Under the pieces are notes generated by a model. That model was not told where the DNA came from and ran no database searches. It saw only the letters and a list, made by a program, of their open reading frames with translations. 64,000 nucleotides of DNA from JAUIIK01 sp963745675 (GTDB lineage Bacteria > Chloroflexota > Chloroflexia > Thermomicrobiales > CFX8): positions 83,783 through 147,782 of the forward strand of contig CAVUYM010000014.1 in assembly GCA_963745675.1 (NCBI GenBank). Direction: 5' to 3'. The position numbers were made by a program, and so were the translations under genes. Each line of letters begins with the position of its first letter. Positions within the stretch are counted from its first letter, which is position 1. Of this stretch, positions 38,007 through 48,865 are shown piece by piece.

Positions 38007-40098
38007 CGCTGCCTCCACCTTCAACACGGATAACAATGTTCCCGGATCGGTCGATCTGGAAATGATCGCTTGGCCCGATCACGCTCGTTGACTGGGCTTC
38101 CTCGACAATTCCCGGGCCTCGATACTGGTGATCACGCTCCAACGACTCCCGGCGATAGACGGGAGTGTCGAGGGTACCGTTGGCAGCCTTGAAATAAACG
38201 GGCCGGTAGGTGGGCAGGTCGCTACCAGAAGTGCTCTCGGCGCTCGCCACTGGTATCGCTCCATCTTGCCCGCGAAGGGTCGTGCGCCAGGTCACGCATT
38301 CCACGGCAACACCGTCGACGGTGCGGCCAAAGAGCCGGCGATATTCTGCGTCGAACGCCGCTGCGATCACCTGTCGAGCGGTGGCGTTGTCCCAGATCGC
38401 CTCTTGAATCGGAACGACTATCTCATGGCCCTGGTTAATGTAGCGGGCGTCTACGCTGCGCTGGATCGCAATCGTTTCGCGCCCGACGCCCATGTCGCGC
38501 AATGTTTCAAGTGCCTCACTCTCCATTTCCTCGAAGAGTTGCTGAGTACCGGGCCAGTCCAGTGCATCCAGAGTTGTGAGTGACGAGCGGGCAAAGTCGA
38601 GACGCGGTGGAGCGACGAGCAATCCGCCAGCCGACGCGACGCCGGCGGTCGGCGGGATGATGACCTTGCCGATGCCGAGTTTGCGTGCAACTTCGACGGC
38701 GTGCACCGGGCCTGCACCACCGGTTGCCACGAGCGCGTAGCGTCTCGGATCCTGGCCGCGTTCGGCGATATACACGCCGGCGGCGGTCGACATCATCTCG
38801 TTCACGACATCGTGGATACCGGCCGCAATTTCGATCGTTTCCAGGTCGATGTGGTCTCGCAGTTTGGATGAGATGGCGGCGTAAGAGTTGGAGGGATCGA
38901 GAAACATCTCTCCGCCCAGGAAATAGTCGGGGTTCAAATATCCGAGGAGGAGGTCTGCATCGGTAACGGTTGGAAGCTCACCGCCAAGCCCATAACAGGC
39001 TGGACCTGGTTCCGCGCCGGCACTGTCTGGGCCGACGGTAAGTAGTCCCAGTTCATCGATCCGGGCGATGGAACCTCCGCCAGCGCCGATTTCGATCAGT
39101 TCTACAGAAGGTGCTCGAATCGGCAGTCCGCTGCCGCGCTTGAAGCGATGGACGCGGGCGACCTCCAGGCCGCTACCAACGGTTGGCTGACCATTCTCGA
39201 CTGCACACAGTTTTGCTGTCGTGCCGCCCATGTCAAAGGCGAGCACGAAGGGCTCGTCCAGCATACGGGCATAGTGAGAGGCAATCAGCGCCCCGGCAGC
39301 CGGTCCAGATTCGACGAGGCGTACCGGCACCCGTGCCGCTTCGACAGCGGTCGTCGTGCCGCCATTCGACAGCATGATTTGCAGCGGTGCTGGAATGCCC
39401 AGGTCGCTCAGTCGATCTGTCATCTCGAGCAGGTAATGAGATGCGAGCGGCTGAACGTAGGCATTGGCAGTTGTGGTGCTAAAGCGCTCGTATTCGCGAA
39501 TTTCTCCAGCGACTGCAGACGAAATGCTCATCGGCAGGTCGGGCAGTCGATCGCCGATAGCCGCCGCAGCGAGCTGCTCGTGAGCCGGGTTGGCATAGCT
39601 ATGAAGGAAACAAATGGCTAAGCTCTCCGCGCCGCAGGCTTGAAGTTGCTCCGCAACACCCGCCAACTCTTCGTCGTCGAGGTCGATGATCACTTCGCCG
39701 TTGTAGTCGACCCGTTCGCTCACTTCGAAGCGTCGTTTTGCGGGCACCAGTGGCTCAGGCATTTTCAGGAAGATGTCGTAGAGGTCGTAACGCACTTCGC
39801 GCCCAATCTCGAGCAGATCGGCGAAACCGCGCGTTGTCAGCAGTGCCGTTTTCGCGCCCTTGCGCTCGATCAGAGCGTTGGTGATCAACGTCGTCGCGTG
39901 GACGAGTTTAGAGACATTCTCGAAATCTAAATGATGTGCTGCAACCAGCGATTGCAGCCCCTCGACGACGGCTCTGTCGGGATCGAGAGGCGTTGTTAGA
40001 GTTTTCCAGACGTAGGTAGCTCCGGCGTCGATATCAACGGCGATGAAATCGGTGAACGTGCCACCAATATCGATTCCGATCTGTAGTGTTCTTGCCAT
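37999..40098 (-). CDS. hyuA: Hydantoinase A/oxoprolinase family subunit, copy 2
   Basis: Intact 699-residue HyuA. Core motifs: IDIGGTFTDFIAVD, TTRGFADLLEIGREVRYD, FDMGGTTAKLC, IGAGGGSIARID, SAGAEPGPACYG, and ATGGAGPVHA. It is the first gene of a six-gene minus-strand run (hyuA2-hyuB2-methyltransferase-hyuA1-hyuB1-hyuC). A promoter should lie at 40099-40226, shared with the divergent NHL lipoprotein fragment. ATP-dependent ring opening of hydantoins or related cyclic imides is the expected activity. Confidence 0.88.
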   Translation of the reverse strand: MARTLQIGIDIGGTFTDFIAVDIDAGATYVWKTLTTPLDPDRAVVEGLQSLVAAHHLDFENVSKLVHATTLITNALIERKGAKTALLTTRGFADLLEIGREVRYDLYDIFLKMPEPLVPAKRRFEVSERVDYNGEVIIDLDDEELAGVAEQLQACGAESLAICFLHSYANPAHEQLAAAAIGDRLPDLPMSISSAVAGEIREYERFSTTTANAYVQPLASHYLLEMTDRLSDLGIPAPLQIMLSNGGTTTAVEAARVPVRLVESGPAAGALIASHYARMLDEPFVLAFDMGGTTAKLCAVENGQPTVGSGLEVARVHRFKRGSGLPIRAPSVELIEIGAGGGSIARIDELGLLTVGPDSAGAEPGPACYGLGGELPTVTDADLLLGYLNPDYFLGGEMFLDPSNSYAAISSKLRDHIDLETIEIAAGIHDVVNEMMSTAAGVYIAERGQDPRRYALVATGGAGPVHAVEVARKLGIGKVIIPPTAGVASAGGLLVAPPRLDFARSSLTTLDALDWPGTQQLFEEMESEALETLRDMGVGRETIAIQRSVDARYINQGHEIVVPIQEAIWDNATARQVIAAAFDAEYRRLFGRTVDGVAVECVTWRTTLRGQDGAIPVASAESTSGSDLPTYRPVYFKAANGTLDTPVYRRESLERDHQYRGPGIVEEAQSTSVIGPSDHFQIDRSGNIVIRVEGGGSDE

Positions 40099-40226
40099 AC
40101 CTTGACTCTTCTGTCTTCAAGTATCGTCGCGACGTGAGTGTAGTTCGAATTTCGGGACGCCGGTGGGAGGCAACTGGCGGGGAAGGTGTGTACGTGCACC
40201 TATGCCGGTAATGGCAACGTATCGCC

Positions 40227-40690
40227 ATGAATCGACGGGCGTTTCACTTATTCAACTGTATTGGTCTAATGATTGCTGCTTGTTCGGGGCCGGACGATAC
40301 CGATCTTGGCACCGTGACAGTTGCGGGACAGTTCGATTTCCCGTGCAGCGTCATCGCCGAAAACCACGGCTGGCTCTACGCCATTGATTCGAACAATAAT
40401 CGTATTCAGCGCTTTGACGGTAAAGGGTGGTCCGTCGTGACCGAAGGGTCCGGCTTTGGCGTTGGCCAGATTAGGGAAGGGTACGGGATTGCCGTTGATG
40501 CTGATGGCCGCGTCTACGTCGCAGATACTGCCGCTCACCGTATTCAGACGTTTTTCGAGGACGAATGGAGATGTCATCGCTGAGGGTGTTGGTGCTGGAC
40601 TGGGGCAGTCTAGCCGCCCCGGGGCGTGGCAGTTTACCTTTCGGCTGTCAACCGATAGCCGCGCTGAGCTGATCGACCAGGGCAAAGAGC
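40227..40690 (+). pseudogene. Truncated NHL-repeat lipoprotein
   Basis: Starts with a lipobox-type signal (FNCIGLMIAACSG) and then NHL propeller repeats: YAIDSNNNRIQRFDGKGWSVV and VYVADTAAHRIQTFFEDEW. A frame change near 40575 moves the next repeat (VIAEGVGAGLGQSS) to another frame, and coding then ends at the 3' end of the convergent D-cysteine desulfhydrase gene. Only about two repeats of a normal six-bladed propeller remain, so the gene is probably decayed rather than merely mis-sequenced. Confidence 0.6.
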
Positions 40691-41643
40691 ACCGGCGCAC
40701 CACCTGTATGTAGAAAGATGATCGACTCGTCGTCCGTATGATCTCCGCGCCGGATAGCGGTAACCAACCCGGCAAAAGCCTTTGCGGTGTAGATCGGCTC
40801 GAGGAAGATCGCTTCGCTATGCGCCAGCAGGCGGATGGCGTCTATACATTCTGCAGTGGGAATTGCGTACGACTCACCAACATGGCCGTCGCGACAAATG
40901 AGGTGCGAGCGTTCAAGCGGTAGTGGAATCTCCAGCCGCTCTGCTGTGCGTTCGATGATCGCCCAGGCGCGGTCCGCAATCATCTTGCCGTCATCTTCAA
41001 TCGCGATGCCGATTACATCGAACGCGCAGCCGTAGATTGCGGCACCTAGCGCGATGCCTGCTTGCGTTCCGCCCCCACCGGACGCGAAATAGAGCGACGA
41101 TGGGGCGATGCCACGCTCCCAGATCTGATGCTGAAGCTCCAGCATCGCCGCGACGTAGCCGACAGCGCCGACCTCATTCGATCCACCGCCGGGGATGATG
41201 TAGGGCTGTGAACCCTCGGTGAGAAGGCGTGCGGCGATCGCCTCCATCTTCCCGGCCCTTTCAGGCTCGGTTTCCACCTGCTCGAAACTTATGTTTAACA
41301 ATTGATCGAGGAGAAAGTTGCCCTGCACCTCCGGTGTTGGATTGACCGGATTCTGAACGATGATCGCTTCGAGCCCATGAATCCGGGCTGCGGCAAGGGT
41401 TTGCCGGACGTGGTTGGACTGTGGCCCACCTTCTGTGATGACGTGCGTCGCGCCGTGAGCCAACGCATCGCCGATAAGGTATTCCAACATGCGGGTCTTG
41501 TTACCGCCCAGCGCCAGGCTGGTCAGGTCATCGCGTTTGATGAAGATGCGGGGTCCGCCGAGTAGCGCGCTCAGACGTGGCAGTTCCTGTAGCGGGGTCG
41601 GGAGGTTAGTCAGGCGAACTCTTGGAAGACTGCTGAGTAGCAT
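40648..41643 (-). CDS. D-cysteine desulfhydrase/ACC deaminase-family PLP enzyme
   Basis: Fold-type II PLP enzyme of 331 residues. The cofactor lysine lies in LALGGNKTRMLEYL, the phosphate-binding loop is SGGGGTQAGIALG, and GGPQSNHVRQT matches the substrate loop of this family. D-cysteine desulfhydrase, 1-aminocyclopropane-1-carboxylate deaminase and L-cuEDO-like enzymes share these motifs; D-cysteine or D-amino-acid deamination is most likely. Intact frame. Convergent with the NHL fragment and divergent from the antiporter gene at 41757. Confidence 0.8.
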   Translation of the reverse strand: MLLSSLPRVRLTNLPTPLQELPRLSALLGGPRIFIKRDDLTSLALGGNKTRMLEYLIGDALAHGATHVITEGGPQSNHVRQTLAAARIHGLEAIIVQNPVNPTPEVQGNFLLDQLLNISFEQVETEPERAGKMEAIAARLLTEGSQPYIIPGGGSNEVGAVGYVAAMLELQHQIWERGIAPSSLYFASGGGGTQAGIALGAAIYGCAFDVIGIAIEDDGKMIADRAWAIIERTAERLEIPLPLERSHLICRDGHVGESYAIPTAECIDAIRLLAHSEAIFLEPIYTAKAFAGLVTAIRRGDHTDDESIIFLHTGGAPVLFALVDQLSAAIG

Positions 41644-41756
41644 AAGGTGCGGTGTCTCGTTTCATTCATGGTAAGACTGAGATCCGTCCACGATTGTATA
41701 CTCCTGCTCGTTGTCAACCTCCGACAACTGAAGTTCACCGTTTATTAGAAAGTGCA

Positions 41757-43670
41757 ATGGACTCGATGGAGCATTCAGAAGTCTCATTGCTGCCCCTTGT
41801 CGTCGTCACGGTTCTGGCGTTTCTTGTGCCATTGCTTGTGCTGCGCATCCCGCGCATCACCATTCCAGTCGTCGTTGGTGAACTGATCGCCGGGATACTC
41901 GTCGGTCCGTCCGGCTTGGGCATCGTCGACGAGAATATCGTTCTGACCGTTCTGGCAGAGCTCGGCTTCGTCTATCTGATGTTTCTCTCCGGGCTGGAGA
42001 TCGACTTTTCTGCACTTGGCGGCTCGAATGTTCCGGGGGCACCAAGCAAAGCGAAATTGACCGCGAATCCGCTGGTGATCGGCGGCGTGACGTTCGGGGC
42101 GGCCTTGCTGATCGCAGGTAGTTTTTCCTATATTCTGCGCGAATGGGGCTTGATCGAAGATTTCTATATTATGGCCCTCATCCTGTCGACGACGTCGTTG
42201 GGGATCGTCGTGCCGGTCCTCAAGGAGCGCGGACTGTCTCGCGGGCCCTATGGCCAATCGATCCTTGTGTCGGCGCTCTTCGCCGATTTTCTGACGATCT
42301 TATTGATCAGCTTCTACGTATTGCTTCGAACTGAGGGCTTCAGCGGCGAAATCGTCCTGATCCTTGCTTTTTTCGCGGTCTTTCTTGCGACATATCGGAT
42401 TGCGGAGGTATTTCAACGCCATTTGCCGGCTGAACGGATACTCGAGGAGCTATCGTCGGCAACGTCGCAGCTGAAGTTACGTGGGTCGTTTGCCCTGGCA
42501 TTGATCTTTGTGGCGCTGGCCGAGACGCTTGGCATCGAGAGTATTCTCGGAGCGTTCCTGGCCGGGGTCATTATCTCGTTGCTCTCCGGGGACCACGACA
42601 CGACCCTGCGTGAAAAGCAGGATGCCATCGGCTATGGATTCCTGATTCCGATATTCTTCGTGATGGTCGGGGTCGGATTTGACCTGCCGGCCCTGCTCGA
42701 TTCAAGCCGGGCATTGGCGCTTGTCCCGATCCTTGTTGGGCTGGCCTACATCGTTAAATTCGTGCCCGCCCTTGTATTCCGCCTGAACTACTCGTGGCGC
42801 GAGACGTTCGCGGCAGGCTCATTGCTGAGTTCCCGACTATCGCTCATCATCGCCGCCTCGGCTATTGGACTCGAACTCGGTGTAATCAGTGGCGCGATCA
42901 ATTCCGCAATTATCCTGGTGGCAATCATCACTGTGACGATCTCCCCGGTAGCGTTCAACCGCATCCTGCCCGGCAAAGCAGACGAGCCCGACCGGGTGAT
43001 CATCCTTGGCTCGCATCCAGTCGGCGAATTGCTAGCCCAGCGATTGCGCGGCCACGGTATCGAAGTCGCTCTGATCCTGGACGGAGGCCGTGAGGACAGT
43101 TCGGACGAAGATGGCAGCGCCCAGGAGATGGCTGGCGTCCGAGATGCGTTGCGCGACGCGGAAATAGAGAGGGCGACCGCAGTTATCTCGATGGTCCGGC
43201 CCGATGGCGAGAACTTGCGCATCTGTCGCATTGCGCGAACGATCTTCCATGTTGAACATGTCTTTGCCTGGGTGCTTGATCCGACAATGAATGAACGCTA
43301 TCGCCGACTAGGTGTTCAAGTTGTGAATCCTAGCTACACGACGGCGATGGTGCTGGAGAGCATGGTTCTCAATCCCAGCACGTTCGAGGGCTTGGCGGAT
43401 ATCGACGCACATCGTGGGATTCGAACGGTAAAGCTGCGTAATGAAGCGCTTATCGGTCGGCGGGTGCGGGATCTCAACCTGGAGGAGGAGGATTACAACG
43501 TCTTGCTTGTGGAGCGCAATGGAACACAGATGGTGCCCGACGATGGGGCCAACCAGCAGATCATGCTCCAGGCAAATGATCTGGTCACGATTGTTGGCGA
43601 CGAGGATGACATCGACGAGATAACCCGGCACTTTGCGCGGGAAACTCGACGCCGAACGGCGACAAAATGA
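41757..43670 (+). CDS. CPA2-family monovalent cation:proton antiporter with RCK domain
   Basis: Inner-membrane Na+/H+ or K+/H+ exchanger. About 12 hydrophobic segments in the N-terminal 390 residues match the KefB/CPA2 fold (VVGELIAGILVGPSGLG, ESILGAFLAGVIISLL). A Rossmann RCK/TrkA-N domain follows (VIILGSHPVGELLAQRL), then a TrkA-C domain (VRDLNLEEEDYNVLLVERNG, LQANDLVTIVGDEDD). ATG 41757 is chosen because the preceding open frame lacks membrane or family features. The gate should respond to a nucleotide ligand. Confidence 0.85.
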   Translation: MDSMEHSEVSLLPLVVVTVLAFLVPLLVLRIPRITIPVVVGELIAGILVGPSGLGIVDENIVLTVLAELGFVYLMFLSGLEIDFSALGGSNVPGAPSKAKLTANPLVIGGVTFGAALLIAGSFSYILREWGLIEDFYIMALILSTTSLGIVVPVLKERGLSRGPYGQSILVSALFADFLTILLISFYVLLRTEGFSGEIVLILAFFAVFLATYRIAEVFQRHLPAERILEELSSATSQLKLRGSFALALIFVALAETLGIESILGAFLAGVIISLLSGDHDTTLREKQDAIGYGFLIPIFFVMVGVGFDLPALLDSSRALALVPILVGLAYIVKFVPALVFRLNYSWRETFAAGSLLSSRLSLIIAASAIGLELGVISGAINSAIILVAIITVTISPVAFNRILPGKADEPDRVIILGSHPVGELLAQRLRGHGIEVALILDGGREDSSDEDGSAQEMAGVRDALRDAEIERATAVISMVRPDGENLRICRIARTIFHVEHVFAWVLDPTMNERYRRLGVQVVNPSYTTAMVLESMVLNPSTFEGLADIDAHRGIRTVKLRNEALIGRRVRDLNLEEEDYNVLLVERNGTQMVPDDGANQQIMLQANDLVTIVGDEDDIDEITRHFARETRRRTATK

Positions 43671-43701
43671 ATCCTGCCCCCGGTTGAATCGGGGGCAGGA
43701 T
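43671..43701. terminator. Bidirectional hairpin terminator
   Basis: A perfect 12-bp stem (ATCCTGCCCCCG and its complement CGGGGGCAGGAT) with a 7-base loop stands between the convergent antiporter and BNR-protein genes. On the minus strand it is followed by TCATTTTG, so termination of the BNR gene is best supported. Confidence 0.75.
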
Positions 43702-43731
43702 CGCAGTGCGGTGTCGGTCAGGTAGCGATCG

Positions 43732-46700
43732 CTAGGAACTTACAGCGTCGATGCCCGATTCCCGGATCGTGCGGTTCAAGCTTGCGACTTCTTCTGAGAG
43801 CAGATCGTCGAGGCGATTAAGCTCGCGCTGCAAGTCTTCGGCTAGCTTGTCGTAGACCTCGCCATCCTGATCGGTGGGCCGGGCGTCGGCCTCATCGACC
43901 ATCATCGCCAGCGCGGCAAAGCGGCCGCCGATGCGTGCCGGTCCGGGCTTCAGCGCTTCCGGATCAGTCTGGACGAGCTGATCTTCGATCGATTGCATTT
44001 CGTCCAGCAACGCCTTGATCGCTTCACCAAACTGCTCCGGATCGCGCGCCTGCCAGGTGTTCACCTGCTTCTTGATCTTGCGGATGCGGTTGACGCCAGT
44101 GTTCAGGTCACTGATGCGATCGCGGATGTCGCGCTTGAGTTCGTACTGAGCTTCGAGATCCTCCTGCGTCGCCGGAATGCGTGGATCGGGCAGAATCTCG
44201 AATTCGACCGTCTGTTCCTCTCCGCCCTTTTGGAGCGTCGCAGTGTAGGTTCCAGGAACGGCAACTGGCGGGATCACCCGGCCGAACCAGGCTTCCATGA
44301 GCGCTTCCATGCCCTCGGGTTCGCGGTCACGATCGATGGGCGTCGGCGGATCAGCCCGGAAATCCCAGACGAGCCGGTTCGCGCCGGCATTTGCCGGAGC
44401 TTTCGGCGGGCGGGAACTCGCGCTGGAGAAGGTGCGGATGGCGTTACCATCCGAGTCCTTGATGATGATCTTGACCTCTTCACCCTCGCCCGGCTCGTCT
44501 GCCAGCCAGTAGTGGAGGATGACGCCCTGCGGCGGGTTTTCGCCAGCGTCGATGTACTTCTCATCCAGCGTGCCCCAGGCATTCTCCGTTGGGCGGTGGG
44601 CAACCGTTACCGGACCGGTCATCTTGTAGTTGATGATGCCCGGCTGCATGCCGAAGGCGCGACCATAGTGCTTGAAGCGGATCGTGTCGCGCGGCTTGAG
44701 CAGCTGCATGGATGCCGACGTTGTCTCGTCGCTGATCTGATAGAGCGGCGAGAGGTCGTCGAGGATCCAGAAGGAGCGGCCATGGGTCGCGACCAGCAGA
44801 TCCTTGTCCTTGATGATCAGATCGTGGATCGGAGTCACCGGAAGCGTCTGGTGGGCTGGGGCAAGCGGCTCCCAGTCGAAGCGCTGCCAGTTGTCGCCGT
44901 CGTCGAAGGAGATCCAGATGCCGGTCTCGGTGCCAGCATAGAGCAGGCCGCGACGGTTCGGATCTTCCCGGATGACGCGGGTAAATTCGCCGTCTGGGAT
45001 GCCGTTGGTGATCTTCGTCCAGCTCTCGCCGTTGTCGGTCGTCTTGTAGAGATAGGGTCGCGTGTCATCCATCTTGTAAGCCGTCGCGGCGACGTACCAG
45101 ACGCCGCGTTCATGCGGTGAAACGTCGATGATGCTGACCAGCGACCACTCCGGGAGATCCGGTGGTGTGACGTTCTGCCAGTTCTCGCCACCATCCTTCG
45201 ATATGTGGATCAGACCGTCGTCGCTGCCGGCCATCATGACGCCGGGGACATGGACGCATTCGCGGAAGGCGAAGATCGTGCAGTAGACCTCGGCACCACT
45301 GTTGTCGTCGGTGATCGGACCGCCGGACGCCTGGAGTTTGTCGGGGTCGTTGCGAGTCAGGTCGGGGCTGATGATCTCCCAGCTCTGGCCGTCGTTGGTC
45401 GTCTTGTGGACGTACTGTGAAGTGACATAAACCGTTCCCGAATCGTGCGGGGATAGCTCAATCGGGAAGGTCCACTGGAAGCGGTACTTCATGTTGATCG
45501 CGCCAGAGCCGACCGATTCTGGCCAGGCAGTGACGTTGCGAGCCTGGCGAGTGGCTGGATTCCAGGCGAGCAGGCGTCCGTCTCCGGCGCCGGTGCCGAT
45601 ACCGCCACCGAAGACGGTGTAGGGTTCTTCTGGCCGGATAACGATGTAGCCGGACTCTCCGCCGCCGGGCTCGACATAATCTTTCCAGGAGATGGCGCCT
45701 TCAAAGCCGATGCTCGGCAGCATCATGGCCCAGTTATCCTGCTGTGAGCCATAGACGTTATAGGGCGTCCGGTGGTCGGCGGCGACGTGATAGAACTGCG
45801 CCGTCGGCTGGTTGAGAATCGTCGACCAGCTGCGGGCACCATCGAAATGTCACATTCGCGCCACCGTCGTTGCCTTCGATCATGCGGTTGGAGTCCTCGG
45901 GATCGATCCAGAGGTCGTGGTTGTCGCCGTGCGGCACCGGGATGTCGGCGAAACTCTTGCCGCCGTCGATCGACTTCCAGCAAGTGCCACTGAGAATCCA
46001 GACGGTGTCGGCGTCGCTCGGGTCGGCGTAGATGTGCATGTAGTACCAGGGGCGGCCGCGCAGACCCTCTTGCTCGCTCAGGCGCGTCCATGTGTCGCCG
46101 TAGTCGTCCGAGCGGTAGAGCGCGCCATCCTCGTGCTCGACGATGGCCCAGACGCGTCCCGGCTTGGCAGGGGATGCTGCAACGCCGATCTTGCCGTAGA
46201 TGCCTTCTTGCTGCATTCCCGGCTTGCGGGAGATGTCTTCCCAGGTGTCGCCGCCGTCGAATGAGCGCCAGAGGCCGCTATCTTCGCCGCCGCTGACCAG
46301 CGCGTGTGGGTGGCGCTGGACCTGGAAGATGGTGGCGTAGAGGATGCGCGGGTTATTGGCGTCGATAGAGAGATCGACCGCGCCGGCACGATCCGACTTA
46401 TAGAGCACCTTCTCCCAGTTCGCGCCGCCGTCTTTTGATCGGAAGACGCCGCGTTCTTCGTTCGTGCCCCAGGCGTGGCCCAGCGCCGCGACGTAGACGG
46501 TGTCGGGGTCCTTCGGGTGGATGATGACGTCGCCGATGTGGCGCGTGTCGCTCAGTCCGACATTCGTCCAGGTGTCGCCGCCGTCGGTCGACTTGTAGAC
46601 GCCGTCGCCGTGGCTGACGTTGCCGCGGATCGTCGCCTCGCCGGTGCCGACGTAGATGACGTTCGGGTCCGACTCCGAGACGGCGATTGCGCCGATGGCT

Positions 46701-46894
46701 GAGGTCGTCAGATAGCCGTCGGTGATGTTTTCCCAATGCGAACCGCCGTTGGTCGTCTTCCAGACTCCGCCGCCGACACCACCGAAGTAGAAGGTTGCTT
46801 TCTCAGTCGGATGGCCGGCCACCGCCACAACGCGCCCGCCGCGGTGCGGTCCGATATTCCGCCATGCCAGCGACCTGAAGAGTTTAGGGTCCAT
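43732..46894 (-). CDS. Large BNR/sortilin-type beta-propeller protein (one frame break)
   Basis: About 1050 residues of BNR/Asp-box repeats, with many S-x-D-G-G-x-T-W signatures (KSTDGGDTW, RSFDGGDTW, HISKDGGENW, KTTDNGESW), forming two propellers. An immunoglobulin-like segment and a C-terminal helical region with DEADARP follow. It resembles VPS10/sortilin-like and WD40/YVTN/BNR proteins often annotated as glycosyl hydrolases, but no glycosidase residues are evident. No signal peptide is seen at ATG 46894 (MDPKLFRSLAWRNIGP). One frame change lies near 45850 with repeats conserved on both sides. Confidence 0.8.
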
Positions 46895-47012
46895 GCATTC
46901 TCCCTGTATTCATAGAATCGATCCCAGACGGAAGGCATCATAGCGTGACGGGGGTCGAGTGTGCAGTGGTGGCTGTTGACTGAAGGTCGCATGGTGACGG
47001 TTCTGAGACCGG

Positions 47013-47981
47013 CTACGGTCCGCCGCCCTGGCCGGGGGTACCCGAGGTGGTAGTGCCCGGCGTTGCGCGGGCTGAGGTCGGATCGGGGCGGGCCTGGGAG
47101 AGCTGGGAGCCGACGAGGCTTGGTTCCGCCCAGGTGGGGACGCCGCGAGTGTCCATGAGCTCGAAACCGTAGTCGAGCAGCAGGCCGACATCCCAGTACC
47201 ATGACCAATCGTCGTTCAGGGCAACGGCGATGACCATGCGGCCTTCGTCGTTGCGCGCCGCGCCGACCAGGCAGAAACCGCAGCCGTCGGTCAGGCCCGT
47301 CTTGCCGCCGATGTAGTCGCTGCGGTCGGTGAGCAGGTGGTTGCCATTATAGAGGTCATAGCGTTCACCAACGCGGATTGCCTGGGTCAGCATACGCTCC
47401 TGGATTTGCGGGTAGTTCAGAGCGGTTCGCAGAACGATGGCGAGGTCGTATGCGCTTGAATAGTGACCATACTGGTCCAGACCATGTGGATTCATGTAGT
47501 GTGTATCGCGCAACCCAGCAGCGCCGCCGTCTCATTCATCTTGGCGACGAAGATCTGCCGGGCCTCGTCGCTCGTCGTACCTCCAAGTACCAATCCGACG
47601 CCCCTCGCAACCGCCATCGCGGCGTCGTTGCCCGAGGGTAGCAGCATGCCGTAGAGCAGATCTCCGATGGTGAGCTGATCGCCGGCAACGAGCCCCATCG
47701 TTGCTTCGCCGACGAGATCGCTCTCTTCAATGGTCACGACGGTGTTGAGATCTGCCGTGCGGACGGCGACGATAGCCGTCATCATCTTCGTCAGCGACGC
47801 CGGTGGCGTGCGTTCGTGCGGATTCTGGGCGTAGAGGATTTCGTTGAAGTCGGACAGCACGACAAACTTCCCGGCGTTGATGTCGGGCGGACCGGTTGTT
47901 CTTGTGCGCCGCCAACCTGGCCGGCAAAGACTCCGGCCAGCACGATGGCAACAGTAGCAGATTCTTTGCGCGTCGCGACAT
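47013..47981 (-). CDS. D-alanyl-D-alanine carboxypeptidase, S11 family (three or more frame breaks)
   Basis: Cell-wall peptidoglycan carboxypeptidase. ATG 47981 opens MSRRAKNLL, then a signal segment in the next frame (ATVAIVLAGVFAGQVGG), then the mature enzyme. Active-site motifs: ASLTKMM (Ser of SxxK), SGNDAA (SxN) and GGKTGLT (KTG). The C-terminal end is a Thr/Gly/Pro tail (GTTTSGTPGQGGGP). Frame changes near 47930, 47890 and 47500 must be joined; conserved content across them argues for sequencing errors. The gene follows the FAH-family gene by 13 bp on the same strand. Confidence 0.8.
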
Positions 47982-47994
47982 AGCCAACGGGTGT

Positions 47995-48741
47995 CTAGCT
48001 CGTTGCCTGGACCGGATTGCGAAGCACTCCGAGCTGCTCGATTTCGACTTCGCAGACATCGCCGTCGCTCAGCCGCGGCGGGCTGGCCGGCGTGCCGGTC
48101 ATGATGACGTCACCCGGTTCAAGCGTCATGACGCCACTGATGAACTCGATGAGCGACGGGATATCGAAAATGAGCATGCTGGTTCGGGAACTCTGAGCTG
48201 CCTCGCCGTTCACCTGGGATGTAATCGCCAGATCCGAAGCGTCGATATCGGTCACGATCATCGGGCCAAGCGGCGCGAAGGTGTCGAATCCCTTAGCGCG
48301 CACCCACTGGCCATCTTTGTACTGGTAGTCGCGGGCGCTGACATCGTTACCGCAGCAATAGCCGAGGATGACGCTGTTTGCGTCCGCGGCGGCGACGTGC
48401 CGGCAGCGTTTTCCGATGACGATGCAGAGTTCGGCTTCAGCGTCGACGTTTTCCGGCCCATCCGGCAGGATGATCGGCTCGTTCGGTCCTATGATCAGCA
48501 GATGTTGGCTTGAGGAAGATGATCGGATTATCTGGTAAATCCATGGCGGTATCTTGTTCGACGTGGTCTTTGTAGTTGAGGCCGATGGCGATCAGCTTGC
48601 CGAGGATTCAACAGGCGCTACGAGTTCGACTTCGTCGAGCGTGCCAGCGGCCGGGCCGACGGTGAGCCGATCGAACATGTCGCCGCGTGCCTGGCGAACG
48701 GCGTCGCCTTCCAGAATTCCCGTCTCGAATTTCGTCGCCAT
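47995..48741 (-). CDS. Fumarylacetoacetate hydrolase-family protein (two or more frame breaks)
   Basis: FAH-fold enzyme, likely a decarboxylase, hydratase or isomerase of short beta-keto or hydroxymuconate-type acids. ATG 48741 begins MATKFETGILEGDAVRQARG; IAIGLNYKDHVEQ, FLKPTS, then the metal-site region DAEAELCIVIGKRC and GYCCGNDVSARDYQ follow, ending GDVIMTGTPASP and GDVCEVEIEQLG. The residues for divalent metal (Glu, Glu, Asp) are in place. Frame changes near 48595 and 48490 divide it. Substrate is unknown; many genomes carry several such genes. Confidence 0.78.
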
Positions 48742-48865
48742 CGCTGATATCGGACAATCTGCACTGTCTACCTACCTCCGCAGTTACTCTTGCGCCACTC
48801 TCGAATGTCTCACTAGCATGGCGGAATCTCGGCTCGTAACGTCATTTGCTGAAAGGACGCAACCA

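Noticed and set aside
43993..45120. 375-codon plus-strand open frame
   Set aside because: It is antisense to the BNR-propeller repeats, lacks any known motif and is explained by GC codon structure.
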